A stretch of 64,000 bases of DNA from Cryptomeria japonica (lineage: Eukaryota > Streptophyta > Pinopsida > Cupressales > Cupressaceae): contig NC_081409.1 of the NCBI RefSeq assembly GCF_030272615.1, forward strand, positions 241,014,332 through 241,078,331. Reading direction: 5' to 3'. A program made the position numbers and the translations under genes. This document shows positions 11,400-22,477 of this stretch, in pieces; within the stretch, counting starts at the first letter, position 1; each line of letters begins with the position of its first letter. Under the pieces are notes generated by a model. It was not told the DNA's origin, searched no databases, and was given only the letters and a program-made list of their open reading frames with translations.

Positions 11400-12500
11400 G
11401 GTTATAACTCATTTGTTCGATTAGATTGCCAATGAATATGTCCATCTTTTCATATTCTGACACTGTACGAGGATATAGTGTAGCTAATCGTCTCTATCTT
11501 TGTAGAAATGTCATGAAAGGTTCTCCACTCTTTTGTTTGGTGTTACACAAGTCTAGCATTGTGACCTCATGTTGTATGTTGTAAGAGTATTGTGAAACAA
11601 ACTTGTCCACCAATACTGAGAATGATCTAATTCCAGGTGGAAGTTTTGAGAACCATTCCATAGCTTCTCCACTTAAGCTCTTTGGAAATAACCTCATTAA
11701 GTATGTGTCCTCATGTGCGAACTCCATGCTCATCATGCAAAATTATCTTATATGATCTTTGGGATCAGATCCTCCATTATATTTGTCATATCTAGGAGTT
11801 TCACAATTTGTAGGAAAAGGTATCATTTGAGACTTATGTCAAAAGGATAAGGACAAAGTTCTTGAAGTGAATATCTATTAGTAGTTCCCCTTTGTATATC
11901 TTGAATTTGCGTTTGAAGCATTTGTATCTGCTGCATGAGAGCTAAGAGAGGATCATCGACATGATTTCTCCTTGTATCATCACGATCCCTTCTTGTATCA
12001 TCACGATCCCTTCTTGTATCATCATGATCCCTTCTTGTGTCATCATTAGGTCTTCATGTGTACTCATTGGTTCTTGTGTCATCATTAGTTCTTTGTGAAT
12101 CCTCATTAGTTCTTCTTGCATCCTCATGAGTTCTTGTATCATTAGGAATTCTCGTGTCATTCTTTTTGAGAATGAAAATTTCTTCATTTTGTTCATTGTC
12201 ATTGTAAGTATCACTTGATCCTCCCCTTGGTCTTAAATTGTTTATGTCAAAATCTTGGGGGAGTGTAGCACCAGATTTTGCTAACATTAGGAAGTATTTT
12301 TCTTTTTCACCCTCCAATATTTTCTCCATGAATTTATCAAATTTAGGATCTAGTTTGATTTTTCTGATGTGTTGATTTGTTATCTCTTCTTCTTGTATTT
12401 CATTTTCATGTGCCACTTCCTCATGATCTTTTGTCATTTCAAGCATTTCTATTTCTGTTTCTTTGAGCTTTCGTTTCTGAGCCCCGGTTAAAACGGGCAT
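11400..12500 (-). pseudogene. Gypsy gag
   Basis: The minus strand from ATG at 12500 (MPVLTGAQKRKLKE) gives an acidic/basic N-terminal region with PKFDKFMEKILEGEKEKY. A low-complexity run of D-D-T-R units follows (12130-11960). The capsid-like part is at 11736-11494 (LFPKSLSGEAMEWFSKLPPG, then VTMLDLCNTKQKSGEPFMTF). Stops separate the halves near 12053 and 11740, and frames change. The capsid motif is typical of plant Gypsy gag. Confidence 0.75.
11960..12060 (-). repeat. 21-bp tandem repeat in gag
   Basis: The plus strand repeats CTTCTTGTATCATCACGATCC with small changes about four times. On the minus strand each unit encodes a seven-residue R-R-D-x-D-D-T type repeat, giving a charged low-complexity linker in Gag. 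Confidence 0.7.
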
Positions 12501-13510
12501 ACATGTGTTATGAATTTTTTGCGAGGTTTCAATTTTCTATAATGTGCCCCAATAAGTGATCAATTGTTGAGGTAAATATGATAGATTAACAAGACACGAA
12601 ATGGTCATTCAAGTATTTGCGAGTTTGCAAGTTTTTCAATCTTAGTTTAGAGTGCAAATTTTGTGATTTTTGATATGACCAAGTTCAATAGGAACGATAT
12701 ATCCTATGATAGAGAATGAGGTTAATCTGATCAAGCATTGTAGTTTTGTGATAAAGGATGCTATATCCTGATGAGAAACTGTGTTTGAATGATTAGATTA
12801 TCAAAGAAAATGTGATGATGCACTTTGAGATGTTAGATCTTGAACTTGTTGGAAATGAATACTTGAAACCCTTAGCATTTCTAGTCTTGAATTTGTTTTG
12901 ACAGAAGATAACTTGACCTAGCAACCCAAGCAGACAACCTATGCACAGGATGGAAAATACCAGGTATATGCTCATTGTGGACTGATTAGGCAAGTATGAC
13001 ATATCCAAAAAGGCATACAAAAATACAGGTTTCTGGACTGATGAGAACAGAGTCTCGTACGACAAAATACTGTGATCCAGACAATAATTTAGTGACTGTC
13101 AGGCAACAAAAGGGACATTTCGTATGAACTGCTACCTATACTCGTATGACAATTTAGGGTGAACCAGATGATAATTCTCAGAGACCAGAACGACAAAATG
13201 GAAGACTTGTACGATAATTTAGAGTGAACCAAACGATAATTCTCAGAGACCAGAATGACAAACTGTAAGACTCTTACGGCACAGGGCTCGACAGGGACGA
13301 GTTTCTAGAAAGAACAAACTTTTGACCAATGAGTTTTGATGTTTTGATTATTTTCTCCAGTTTAAAGACATGATGGGTAAGCAAGTATGGGCCACCAAGT
13401 GGAGCAAGAAGGTTGTAGAAGGCAATGTCTCTTGGGCTTAGTATAGAGATGACTCCAAGAAAACCCTTCATGCCTCTTTCCCCGACTCTTATGTGTTGTA
13501 GGATTAGCAA
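12501..13510 (-). other. Leader of the Gypsy element with 65-bp tandem repeat
   Basis: No domain is recognised upstream of gag. At 13143-13207 and 13208-13273 two copies of a unit of about 65 bp are present (GTAYGAYAATTTAG, then GAACCARAYGATAATTCTCA), and a partial third copy starts near 13274. A minus-strand open stretch 13510-13274 (78 codons) shows no similarity I recognise. I see no primer-binding site with the tRNA-Met pattern. Confidence 0.4.
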
Positions 13511-15839
13511 TTGATTAAGAATGAAATTTTATCTAACCCTAACAATAAGTTGAAATTTTGTGTAGAATCTACATACAAAGTTGCATTATGTTAAGCAAGA
13601 TGTTATTTGGTAAGTTTCAAAACCCCAACCCTAACTTGTGTAATTTGTGATTTTAGGTTAATACTAGTGCAAATTTGGGAAGAGGACATTACAAATTTGT
13701 AAAAGGTTAGAGTTCATGGTTGCTTTTTGATCTATTCCTCAATTCTTAGTGCAAACAATTTTCATAATGTATAGTGACTTCTCAAATTTGAATGTGTTGG
13801 AGATCTAATGGACAATACTTCGAGGAAACACATACAAATGACATTAATCAAAGATCTTCAATATTCCTTTTCTTAATATCCTTTTATTAGATATAAATAA
13901 TAGAAATTTATTTTATTTTAGTATATTTGATTTATTGAAGCTCACAAGTACACTAAATGGGGACAAATCGTGAGGTAAAAAAGTGTAAACTTAACACCTT
14001 TTTTCATTTAGTTTTGTACTTGTTTTGATAAAACCTGTTTTTAATAAGCATAATTCTAACCATTTTTATCTTTCAGAATGTGAATCATCTCTAAACAATC
14101 ACCTTTCACAAATATGATACTTCATTTTCGTTAAGTCCTTATTTCACTTAATATTAATATAATTATTTAATTTTTATAATATATATAAATATTATTATTT
14201 TAAATATCAATTAAACCTTTAATTTCAAATTATTTTAAATTTAAATAATAATATATAATTATCAAATAACTACAACATATATACTATTAATACAACATTA
14301 TAAAGAAAATACTCATCATGCGAATGAATGGATTTTTTTAATGATTCCAAAAGATCAAATACTCTATAAAACCCAAGATTGAAACATCTCAAAAGACCAA
14401 ATAACAAACATAAAACGAACATTAATTCTTATTGATCATGTTTCTTATGCGGGACTTAAACATTAATTCTTTCTGATCAAGTTTCTTATGGGAGGCTTGT
14501 TTTCTTTAATCATAGTTTGACACTTTTGGCGCCCTCATAAGATTTCAAGTCGATGTATTGTGCTCTTTTTGCCTCGACGATAAACTGAAGGTAGTGCTCA
14601 AATCCAAGTAAGTTCTCCATTTATTAATTTTTTGTTTTTGCGAGTCTGCTTTTTTGGGCTGCTAGGTATGTAGCTGAGCCGTTACGAATACACACAAAAA
14701 CAATCAAGACATGCCCACTGACCTTATGGACATAATTCAGACTTTCATTTTGGTATACTTTGCATTACTGTGTTTGAAGCCATCAATGATTGCAAGAAAG
14801 ACTTCTCATTCGAGGTCTTTTCTTTGAAAACAAAACCCCCCCCCCAAAAAAAATTAGCATACAGTGCTCGTATATTTTTGTCTTTTTTCCAAATTGAATC
14901 AATCTCATTCTATTGAATGTCTTTTAATGTGGTGTATGTGGGTCATGTTTGAATTCACTCACAATCGTTGGACTGTAGTCACGGACTACCATATCGCTGC
15001 GTAGAATTTGAATGAACCTGGTTCGTTCTCTACAAGTATCTTCCATTAGCTGTACACCGCGGCCTCTTGGACACAGGCTAGACCATTTTAATGTCAATGG
15101 CGTTGCTTAGTTTTAGTTGAGTTTTCTAATAGTTTAAATTTTGATGCTTAACATGTACACAGTGGGCCGGTTATGCTGTTTCTATGTTAGGTTCGCATCA
15201 TTGTGATCTTCTGTGCATTTGCCAAAGAACTATTTTACCAACTACTCTTTGATGAGATGATCTTATTTTGGGAATGGCATTCTGAGATTTCGTTTTGTGT
15301 TCGATAATTATACAACATAAATATTTTTATAATGATGAATAAATAATGGGGAACACGCCGCCGATTATGATGAAGGGAAACTCAATTTCCAAAATAATTA
15401 TTGCCCATTTCAGGGGTGGGTGGGGGGAGGGCGCTTGCTCCAGTCTGAATGTTTAAAGTTAATATAACAAGTGGGTATCCAAATGATATGACGATATTTT
15501 CCCTTTCCTTGGACAAGGAGGGAGATGAATTGAATTGGACATAGGAGCTTTCTGCTACACAGGACATTATCAATTTATCATAGGCGCACATTATGCAGGC
15601 AGGATGCCAATGAATTACCTTGTACAATCATTTTACTGCCATGTTTATTCTTGAGGATTTGACAACTCTCTATGATCACATAGTCATCTTAAATTCACTT
15701 CTATACTTTTGGCAGATAATAATTGATATAAAGGCCACGTAGGCCAATACCTTAACCACAATTGGCCACACATTTGCAATCATACTTATACATGACATTT
15801 GAAACTCATAACTGTACACTTATTAGTTGAGTCCCTTAC
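13511..15839. other. Unassigned AT-rich stretch
   Basis: No gene or element could be recognised. It holds a 41-bp tandem duplication starting at 14419 and 14460 (ACATTAATTCTT). There is a very AT-rich block at 14150-14300, and a C-run followed by an A-run near 14838-14860. It could be decayed transposon or ordinary intergenic DNA. Confidence 0.3.
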
Positions 15840-16112
15840 CAAAACCTGTGAAGAAGGTGTCAAATACCTTTCCAGCTAATCCTTGGTATGATGAAGAGTA
15901 CAAGGCTGCTAAAAAAGTCTCTTAAAGGGAAGGACTCAAACAAGGAAAACAAGTTAATATACAAGCAATTGATAAAATCAAAAAAAGAAAGAGATGTAAT
16001 TTTAAAAAGGAAGGAACTAATTGCCTTAGGGAAATACAATCCCAAAGGATTTTGGAGGGAGTTATAAGAAAAGAAAAAACAAATAGAAAATAATATCACA
16101 GATGTCCAGTGG

Positions 16113-16361
16113 ATGGATTATGTGAAGCTCCTCTATGAACGAATAAATGCGAAAATGAATCCACTCACAATTGACACTTCAGTCGAGCTTTTTTCAGTAA
16201 TAGACATCAAACAAGGTATAAAGTATTTGGCAAGTGGTAACGCACAAGATATTGATGGTCTACATGCAGAATTTTTGTTAAGTTTATCTAAATTCTGTGA
16301 TCAAGAGGCTAGAGCAGATGAAGATATAGTCTGGAATTTACTTCGAACTGCAGTAGTGTGA
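16113..16361 (+). pseudogene. LINE pre-RT segment
   Basis: The fragment starts MDYVKLLYERINAKMNPLTI and runs through GIKYLASGNAQDIDGLHAEF, matching the segment that precedes the RT 'IPHI..IFN' block in this LINE type. It diverges after about 16320, where foreign sequence begins. Confidence 0.7.
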
Positions 16362-16775
16362 ATGGAACGGAAGGACAACACTTATCAATTTCGGTATTGT
16401 CCTCCTCCCATTGTATGCATGTTATATATGTGAATGAGAGGGTTCGTAGAGAAGAGATATGTCTTCCCACGTGGAAAGACACATCTCTTCCCTACGTACC
16501 ACTCCTAATATCACCGCTCGTTAACAAACAATTTGCTTGCTTGACTGATCGCGATTTATTATAAATCGTTTAACCCCAACTCGTTAACATGAAGGGGTGT
16601 AACTGGTGGCTTAAGATAACTTTCCCAGCCTGATAACATGAAGGGGTGTAACCGGTGGCATAAGATAACATTTATTGTTTATCGTATAAACTAATATGTT
16701 AACATGTAAGCATCGGAATTATGAAATTGTACGATCGACGTTACTAGAATTAACAATTTTTAAAGTGGGGAGTTG
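16320..16775 (+). repeat. LTR-like insert in the LINE, with hairpins
   Basis: The LINE frame is lost at about 16320 and resumes at LAPHIKNIF near 16780. The insert has a stem-loop at 16447-16496 (GTAGAGAAGAGATATGTCTT pairing with AGACACATCTCTTCCCTAC). A short palindrome CGATTTATTATAAATCG lies near 16551, and two copies of AACATGAAGGGGTGTAACYGG sit at about 16586 and 16634. The hairpin-then-TATA layout resembles the Copia LTRs in this window, so an eroded solo LTR is plausible but unproven. Confidence 0.35.
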
Positions 16776-17097
16776 ACCTCCTAGCTCCACATATCAAGAA
16801 TATCTTTAACGAAGTTACCCAAAACATCTTTCCAATTGAATGGACAATTAGTGTTGTTATTCCTCTCCACAAAAGTGGAGACAACAGTAACCCCTCTAAT
16901 TACCGTACTATTATGGTCAACCCTCTCTTGGAAAACTTTTTGGGAGTATGCTAGAACCTAGGATCAGTAAATGGGCAGAAAAAGAGGGAAAAAGGGCTAG
17001 AGGGCAGGCTGGTTTCTGGCCTAAACACTCCACCATTGACCATTGCATGCATTTCATTGAAAAAGTTTGGGGCAGCCAAGGTGAAGAAGCCTCATTA

Positions 17098-17613
17098 ATA
17101 TAATCAAATTTTAATTAAGTTAATGAATGGTCAAAGACATGAAATGAAAAGTTGTGACTCCCTCAAACATGAGATATAATAATGAGGAGTTGCACTCTTT
17201 CAAAGGGTGCTAATGGTGGAAAGGGTGTGTCTCTTGCCAAAGGGGCATACATGATGAAGAGGTGTGACCTCTCCCTCACATTGGAGGATATAAAAAGGAG
17301 AAAGTCTCATTTGAGGAGGATTTGAGGAGGACATCCAAGGGAGATCAATTTGAAGAATAATTTATTATTCTCAAAGGGCAGCAATGAAGAGTGATGACTC
17401 ATTTCTTATGAAGAGGTGTGACTTCCCACAAATGAAGATATAAAGAAGAGATTAATTCAATTGAGAAGGGGGAATTGGAGGAACCATCCATAAGATCAAA
17501 GAAGACAAGAAAGTCAATGGATCAATATCTAATCTCATAATTAATAAGGGTGAAAATTAGCAGACTTTAATATTTACAAGGGCAAGATTTAGGGCAATCC
17601 CAAAAGGGGACAT
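17098..17613 (+). repeat. Fragment of the TGTAATGTCCCC solo-LTR family
   Basis: The segment ends GGGGACATTACA directly before LINE codons VPRDKLW. It shares GAAGAGGTGTGAYCTCTCCC and CTCTTTCAAAGGGTGCTAAT with the intact copy at 33640-34787. Its left terminus is missing, and about 15 LINE codons before VPRDKLW are also missing. A deletion across the left junction therefore removed the first 120 or so LTR bases and flanking LINE. Confidence 0.75.
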
Positions 17614-17644
17614 TACAGTCCCTAGGGATAAGCTTTGGTATAAA

Positions 17645-18690
17645 ATGAAAGAACTTGGGGTTCCAAAAGAGTTTAGAGTTGCCGTCCACAAACTATATGA
17701 GCAAGTTAGAGCTAAAATCAGAACTAAAGATGGGACGTCTGAATGTTTCGACAGTGACATCGAGGTCAAACAATGGTGTCCTTTATTTCCTACATTGTTT
17801 GGCTTATATATTGATAAGCTTGAAGAGTGGTTAAACAATACTAATGGGGAAGGTGTCCAGTTGGCAGGATACGTGATGAAATTGCTTTTATATGCAGATG
17901 ATTTTATTCTTATTGCAAAATCCGCACAAGGTTTGAGAGAGCATTGAAGGCTCTTGAGTTATTTTGTTAGGAGGTCGGGATGCAAGTAAATACCAACAAG
18001 ACCAAAGTCGTGTTCTTTTCTTTGAAAAAGAAGAAGCAGCGGTTCGATTTTGCATTTGAGGGCAGCCCCTTGGAGGTAGTAGTGGAATACAAGTACGTAG
18101 GAATGGATCTTCACAATAGGCTCAGCTGGGAAACATGTAGATCAAAGAGGATCCAACGAGGTTGGAGAGCTTTATACCTTCTTCAAAACAGATGTAGGAA
18201 AGCAAAGTTGTGGGATTGGAAGACTAAGAAAACCCTTTTCGGTTTGTTAGTGGTTCCAGTTATCCTTAATGGGTGTGAAGTTTGGGGGAATAGCATGTCA
18301 AACCTCAAATGGAGACAAATAGAGAGAATTCAAAAACATCTAATCACTAGCAGCCTCAAAGTCAAATCAACAATACCTTATGAGGTTCTTTTGTCTGAAG
18401 CTGGTATGTACCCAATTGAGGCTTCGACAGTCATTCGGTTGTTATGCTACTTAAAAAAGGTAGAAAGTATGGATAAGCACCTTTGGCTCAACTTGATTGT
18501 TGAAGAGCACTTAAGTCGTAGGAAAAAGACTTGGATGAAACAAAATAACAGGTGGATGAACAAGTGGGACATATATTTACATGACTGTCCCAGCAACAAA
18601 GAGGAGATAAAAAAGTGGGTGTTAGAGAAATTCAAGAATGCCATGTGGACAAAACAGTTAGGTAGGAAAAAAACGTACTATATTAAATAA
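17645..18690 (+). pseudogene. LINE reverse transcriptase core and thumb
   Basis: The first frame (17645-17947) carries KELGVPKEFRVAVHKLYEQV, the palm block QWCPLFPTLFGLYIDKLEEW and the catalytic YADD within LLLYADDFILIA. A stop and frameshift near 17945-17980 follow. The second frame (17980-18690, 236 codons) has NTNKTKVVFFSL, YKYVGMDLHNRL and PVILNGCEVWGNS, the standard order after the YADD box. A usual QGCPLSP is here QWCPLFP, consistent with decay. Confidence 0.85.
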
Positions 18691-18734
18691 TTCAAGTATT
18701 CAACCTTACTTGGGAGCATGATGAAAAAGTTTAC

Positions 18735-19055
18735 TTGAGATCTGCGATCAATGGAAAGGCCAAAATTCTAATTGCACAATTAAGGACTGGATCTCATCAT
18801 TTGAGAAGTGAAACAGATAGATGGAAGGTGCTAAAAGAAGATTGGGAAGAAAGGATGTGCATTTTCTGTAGCAAGAGGGAAGTAGAAACAAAATGGCATT
18901 TCATTATGGAGTGTGCAGCGTATGAAGATAGTCACAGCCAATTTGGTAATAAATTGAAGGCGGACAGTTTGAACGAGCTTTTTGAAGAGTCAAGGCTTCA
19001 CAAAACAGTGAGTCTCTTAATCAAGATTCACAAGAGAAGATCTAGCATGGAATAG
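18735..19055 (+). pseudogene. LINE C-terminal Cys/His region
   Basis: The 106-codon frame contains GKAKILIAQLRTGSHHLRSE, then MCIFCSKREVETKWHFIMEC, a C-x2-C ... H-x4-C arrangement like the zinc-binding end of many LINE ORF2 proteins. It is shifted in frame from the RT thumb by a change near 18700. Confidence 0.7.
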
Positions 19056-19145
19056 AACTTGAAATTGGGCTAATTTGGAGCTTCTGGGTCCCTAAGGCCG
19101 CTGGGTCTTGTGGACGTTGTTAAAATTCCTTCATTCATTCATTCA

Positions 19146-20341
19146 AAAGACCAGATGAAGTCCTTCGATAAGGGGACACATTTTGTGAGTTAGTGCATGG
19201 CATTGAGGGATAGAAATGCCAAAAATTGAACCATGAAATTGAAAATGAAGTACAAAAATCTGATGTACTTTTCGCATACTAATTTCAATGATGATTTCAT
19301 TACTTCTGTTGGGAGTCTTATTGAAACGATATATTTCGGGGTTACACTGCAGAAATGCGCTTCCTTTCGATGTAGATGCCAAAGCTGGGTGTATTTGTAC
19401 TGCTAAAGTTGCTTGAAACTTGCACCTGGGTCCTAGTGTCATCCCCATTATTTTACATACGACATTATGTAGGGAAGACTGCAGCAGGAGTGGAAACCTG
19501 GTGTGTGATATGATACTCTGTCAAATTCATTAGTGAATAATAAATGGGTGATACAGGACTACCGACAAGTTATGTCCAATAATATGAAATTGAAAGACAC
19601 AGATTGAAAGAAACATAATTTATCTGTAAACACCTCTTCATTAAATGAAAAATTATACCACATCTCTTTGTCCAGATAATTACATGTCAGCCTTTTAAAT
19701 AGAGCTTGCATCTATTTCTAATTTAGTATGCTCTTCAATTGGTATAAGTTTTCACCATATCGCTATTGTTAATTACAGGGACTTCTAATGCAATGTGTGG
19801 AATGTGATTTGCTACTTGATCAAATTCGCTATGGTAACTTTATGTAGGCTAGCTATGCTTTTTAGTATTTATTGTTGTGCATTTGTGCATGCATAGAGTA
19901 AAAAGAGTGCACCTTAGTAGTTTCTTATCTTATATCTATAGACTATTTTAATTCATTTGTGGTCAGCAGCATAGCCTAAAAATTTAAAACTTTCCTGTTT
20001 TAAAATCATAAATGATGAACGCAGAAAACACCAATTTGGGTCTCCCTTCTGTTTTATGTATTAAAATGGAAGTGTTGTCATTACTTAGACTACTTTGTTC
20101 AGCTGTTTGAGGTTCCAAGTTTTGGCCTTGGCAAAGCACTTTAGGTCATTTCTTCATTTAATGTGTTTTTCTGAGATAAACAACAGTAGCTAATGATCAC
20201 GTTTCCTGTTCTGTTGTTCAGGTTACTCACTTAAGAGATAGACGTTATGGTAATTACATAATTTAAACAATCATTTTCTGGCCGCACATTATGGGTATTG
20301 CATAAAGCATCATCTTCTGGCAGCATTAGAGAATGGCATGA
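19146..20341. other. Upstream region of the exonuclease gene
   Basis: No transposon motif stands out. The promoter and 5' UTR of the plus-strand gene should lie here. A minus-strand open stretch 19448-19143 (101 codons, Met-initiated) is present but unrecognised. A pyrimidine-rich CTGTTCTGTTGTTCAG just before 20221 could be a 3' splice site of a 5' UTR intron. No TATA box can be chosen with confidence. Confidence 0.35.
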
Positions 20342-20509
20342 ATGGCATGCTACTGGGCTTCGCACCAGTACTTACACATATTCTGGAGATCATTGCCAAA
20401 GCAGAGAAACTTTTTCCCTCTAGCCATAGTAAGGCAAGAATCAAGAAGTAGTAGTCACATTTCTGTGCACATTCAAGAGAGGTTCTTCTCAGGTTGTTTG
20501 AACCTCAAG
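20342..20509 (+). CDS. Exon 1, organellar 5'-3' exonuclease family protein (targeting peptide)
   Basis: The exon opens with ATG at 20342 (MACYWASHQYLHIFWRS...) and is closed by a splice donor AAG|GTAATT at 20509/20510, phase 0. The 56 residues are rich in Ser, Arg, His and aromatic residues and nearly free of acids, as expected for a mitochondrial or plastid transit peptide. An ATG at 20338 opens another frame of only 37 codons and one at 20333 stops at once, so 20342 is the best start. Exon 1 joins exon 2 in frame across a 147-bp intron (20510-20656). Plant members of this family have a similar poorly conserved N-terminus. The first-exon assignment is inference. The link to exon 2 rests on phase and splice sites. 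Confidence 0.65.
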
Positions 20510-20656
20510 GTAATTAATTTTGTCACTATTTGAGAAGGATGAAACTTTAATCTTTATTTTTGGAACAATGTTTCAGCTATGAATTGAGAAAATTGTTTCT
20601 TGTACTCTAATTTACCATTGATTGTAATGCATGTTTTTTCTTATTGTTTTTAACAG

Positions 20657-20882
20657 GAAAGCTTAAAACTATCTAACAAGCAAAATCCTTTGGGAAGTTG
20701 TGAATCACCAAATTATAAGAAATCCACAGGAAGTTCTTTAGTTGTTGCAGCAAGCAAGATTGATGACGTTCCATACACTTCAGATAATTATTTAGATGGT
20801 GTTGGCTCTAAGCCTGCAAAGGATCAGTTGATGCTGATAGATGGAACACCTGTAATATATAGAGCATACTACAAGATAATGT
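20657..20882 (+). CDS. Exon 2, start of the 5'-3' exonuclease (PIN/FEN-like) domain
   Basis: The exon begins after acceptor TTTTTAACAG at 20656 and ends before donor GTATGT at 20883, leaving phase 1. It encodes 75 codons: a Ser/Lys-rich linker, then QLMLIDGTPVIYRAYYKIM. LIDGT...YRAYYK is the N-terminal signature of the 5'-nuclease domain in the DNA polymerase I exonuclease family, where the Asp is a metal ligand. Reading on into the intron gives CM and a stop, so splicing is required. The plant proteins of this family (Arabidopsis At3g52050-like, cited from memory) act as putative organellar nucleases. The partner exon is 35 kb away. Confidence 0.8.
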
Positions 20883-22477
20883 GTATGTAATAAGACGACA
20901 ATTTATTTACTTTCACTGCACAACTAATTTTGCATTAAGAATAAAGATCTTTACACTCAGCTAAAACTCATGTTAACTTCAACAATATTTCCAATGTCAC
21001 AGCGGTTTAAAACTTTAATGATTGTGGGCAGTATTTATAACCAATCGTAATTTTGTAAATTTTATGCACATACATCCTAGCAAATGGTTCTATACCACCT
21101 TGATTAATGTAGCATTTGTTGATGGAATACAATTCTAAGAAGAACTATATTAGGTAACTCCTTTTCTTAGGTCTCTGCAAAATTTTGATTGCTTGTCCTG
21201 ATTTCTTGGGACAAGATTTCTCCTCCTGTATTGTCCATTCGGTGGCACAATGAGCTCTGGGTCATTGCAGTATGAGTCAATGGTCTGTGGATTATTGTAG
21301 ATCCATATGTAGAACACTGACACTTGTTTCGATCCAAAATCCACATTTTGTAAAAGCTTGACTTTTGTAACTCAGTCAGCAGATCCCTTTTGGGATTCAA
21401 TTTGGACAGAAAAAACTTTGCTAATTAAAAAGAGAAAAAGAAGACCTTTTCCAAATTCCCATTGCTTTGATTTTGGAGATTCCATTTAATGGCACACTGA
21501 GCTCTAACACATTTCAGTATGAATCAGTGGTTTGTCCACAATCGTGATTCAGTACGGTGAAAAACGAAAATCGAGCTTTAATTTATCCAAAATACACAAT
21601 TTGCAAAAACCAGAGTGCTTAGAGTGAGTCATATACGTTTTTTGGGTTTGGAGTCGTATGTGAAAAACTTGGTAAATAAAAATGGAAAAAAAGCTATTCC
21701 AAAATACTTTTGTGCTGATGTTGGAGTGATTATTGCAAAATGTTGCTGGACTTGCCGAAAGCTTGCTGCCTTCCAAAACGTGTGGACTTTGCTGGACTTG
21801 TGGCTTAGTTCTATTTAGCTTGTTTTGTGGGACTTGCCTTGTGACTTGGAAAGTTTTTGAAAAAATTCACAGTGTGGATATGGTGGTGAGAACTACACGT
21901 TAAGTAGCATGTTTTATTAAAAGAAGAAATAAGAACTTCTTTCCATGAGAAAACTTTCATGGCTTCAAGCGCTTAACCATATATACCTAAAGCAGTTTGA
22001 GGATGCTTTTTATGCTTGTTTGAAGGAAACTATCTTGCATCTATAAGTAACTGATACTTTTAATCTTGAATTTGTCATCAATCTCCATATCCTTTAAATA
22101 AATTCCAACACAAATAGCACCTTTGAGAACTTCATTCCATTTATCTGTAATAAGATGCTATTTGATGAGCGCACATGCCACCTCTACCTCATTACACTCC
22201 TTGAGTGATGGTAATTAGTTGCTACATGCGTCCCTTATCAAGATAAGTTGACTTGACACCTTCACTCCTATAGTTGAGTTAGTCTTTTTTTAACTGCTCT
22301 TCTGTGGGACTCTTGTTACCCTGACTTGTGCATCCTAGAGCCTATATATTGTAAGTAATTTCCTTGTTTTACATACCTTGAACATAGATATTGGAATGCT
22401 GTCATTTTTATTGTTCGCATATTGAATTAGTGTCATCTTATTGTTTGTTGTTGGGCAGATTTATATCCATGGCAAAT
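20883..22477 (+). other. Intron 2, 5' part with an old duplication
   Basis: No element was recognised. Two diverged units repeat about 260 bp apart (about 21190-21400 and 21450-21640). They share GGCACAMTGAGCTCT, CAGTATGARTCARTGGTYTGT and ATCCAAAAT. The remainder is AT-rich intron sequence. Confidence 0.35.

Larger units (their letters stand above)
5094..12500 (-). mobile_element. Ty3/Gypsy LTR retrotransposon, Tat-like lineage, degenerate
   Basis: Minus-strand fragments occur in the order gag (12500-11214), CxxH-type zinc motif and protease (11214-9967), RT (8350-7248), RNase H (7560-6942), a second RNase H-like region (about 6960-6603), integrase (6622-5526) and a basic tail (to 5094). RT before integrase defines Gypsy. 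A second RNase H-like domain between RNase H and integrase is a known hallmark of the Tat lineage. Stops and frameshifts occur throughout, so it is non-autonomous. The 3' LTR may be at 2.7-4.5 kb or 1.3-1.5 kb. No 5' LTR or primer-binding site was identified beyond 12.5 kb. Confidence 0.85.
15840..19145 (+). mobile_element. LINE retrotransposon, 5'-truncated and interrupted twice
   Basis: Plus-strand fragments give, in order, NPWYDEEYKAAKK (about 15880), KGFWREL and NITDVQWMDYVKLLYE (16040-16140), DIKQGIKYLASGNAQDIDGLHAEF (pre-RT), LAPHIKNIFN and NYRTIMVNPLL (16780-16940), RT blocks VKQWCPLFPTLFGLYIDKLE and LLYADDFIL (17645-17947), the thumb (17980-18690), and a C-terminal Cys/His region MCIFCSKREVETKWHFIMEC (18860-18915). 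The 3' end near 19125-19145 has an ATTC tetranucleotide repeat tail, a usual LINE end. The endonuclease is missing. An unknown insert lies at about 16320-16775 and a solo-LTR fragment at 17098-17613. Confidence 0.85.

Noticed and set aside
20690-20890. Independent small gene starting at 20690
   Set aside because: The apparent start is TTG inside exon 2. The frame is open upstream to the splice acceptor at 20656, so this is an internal exon.
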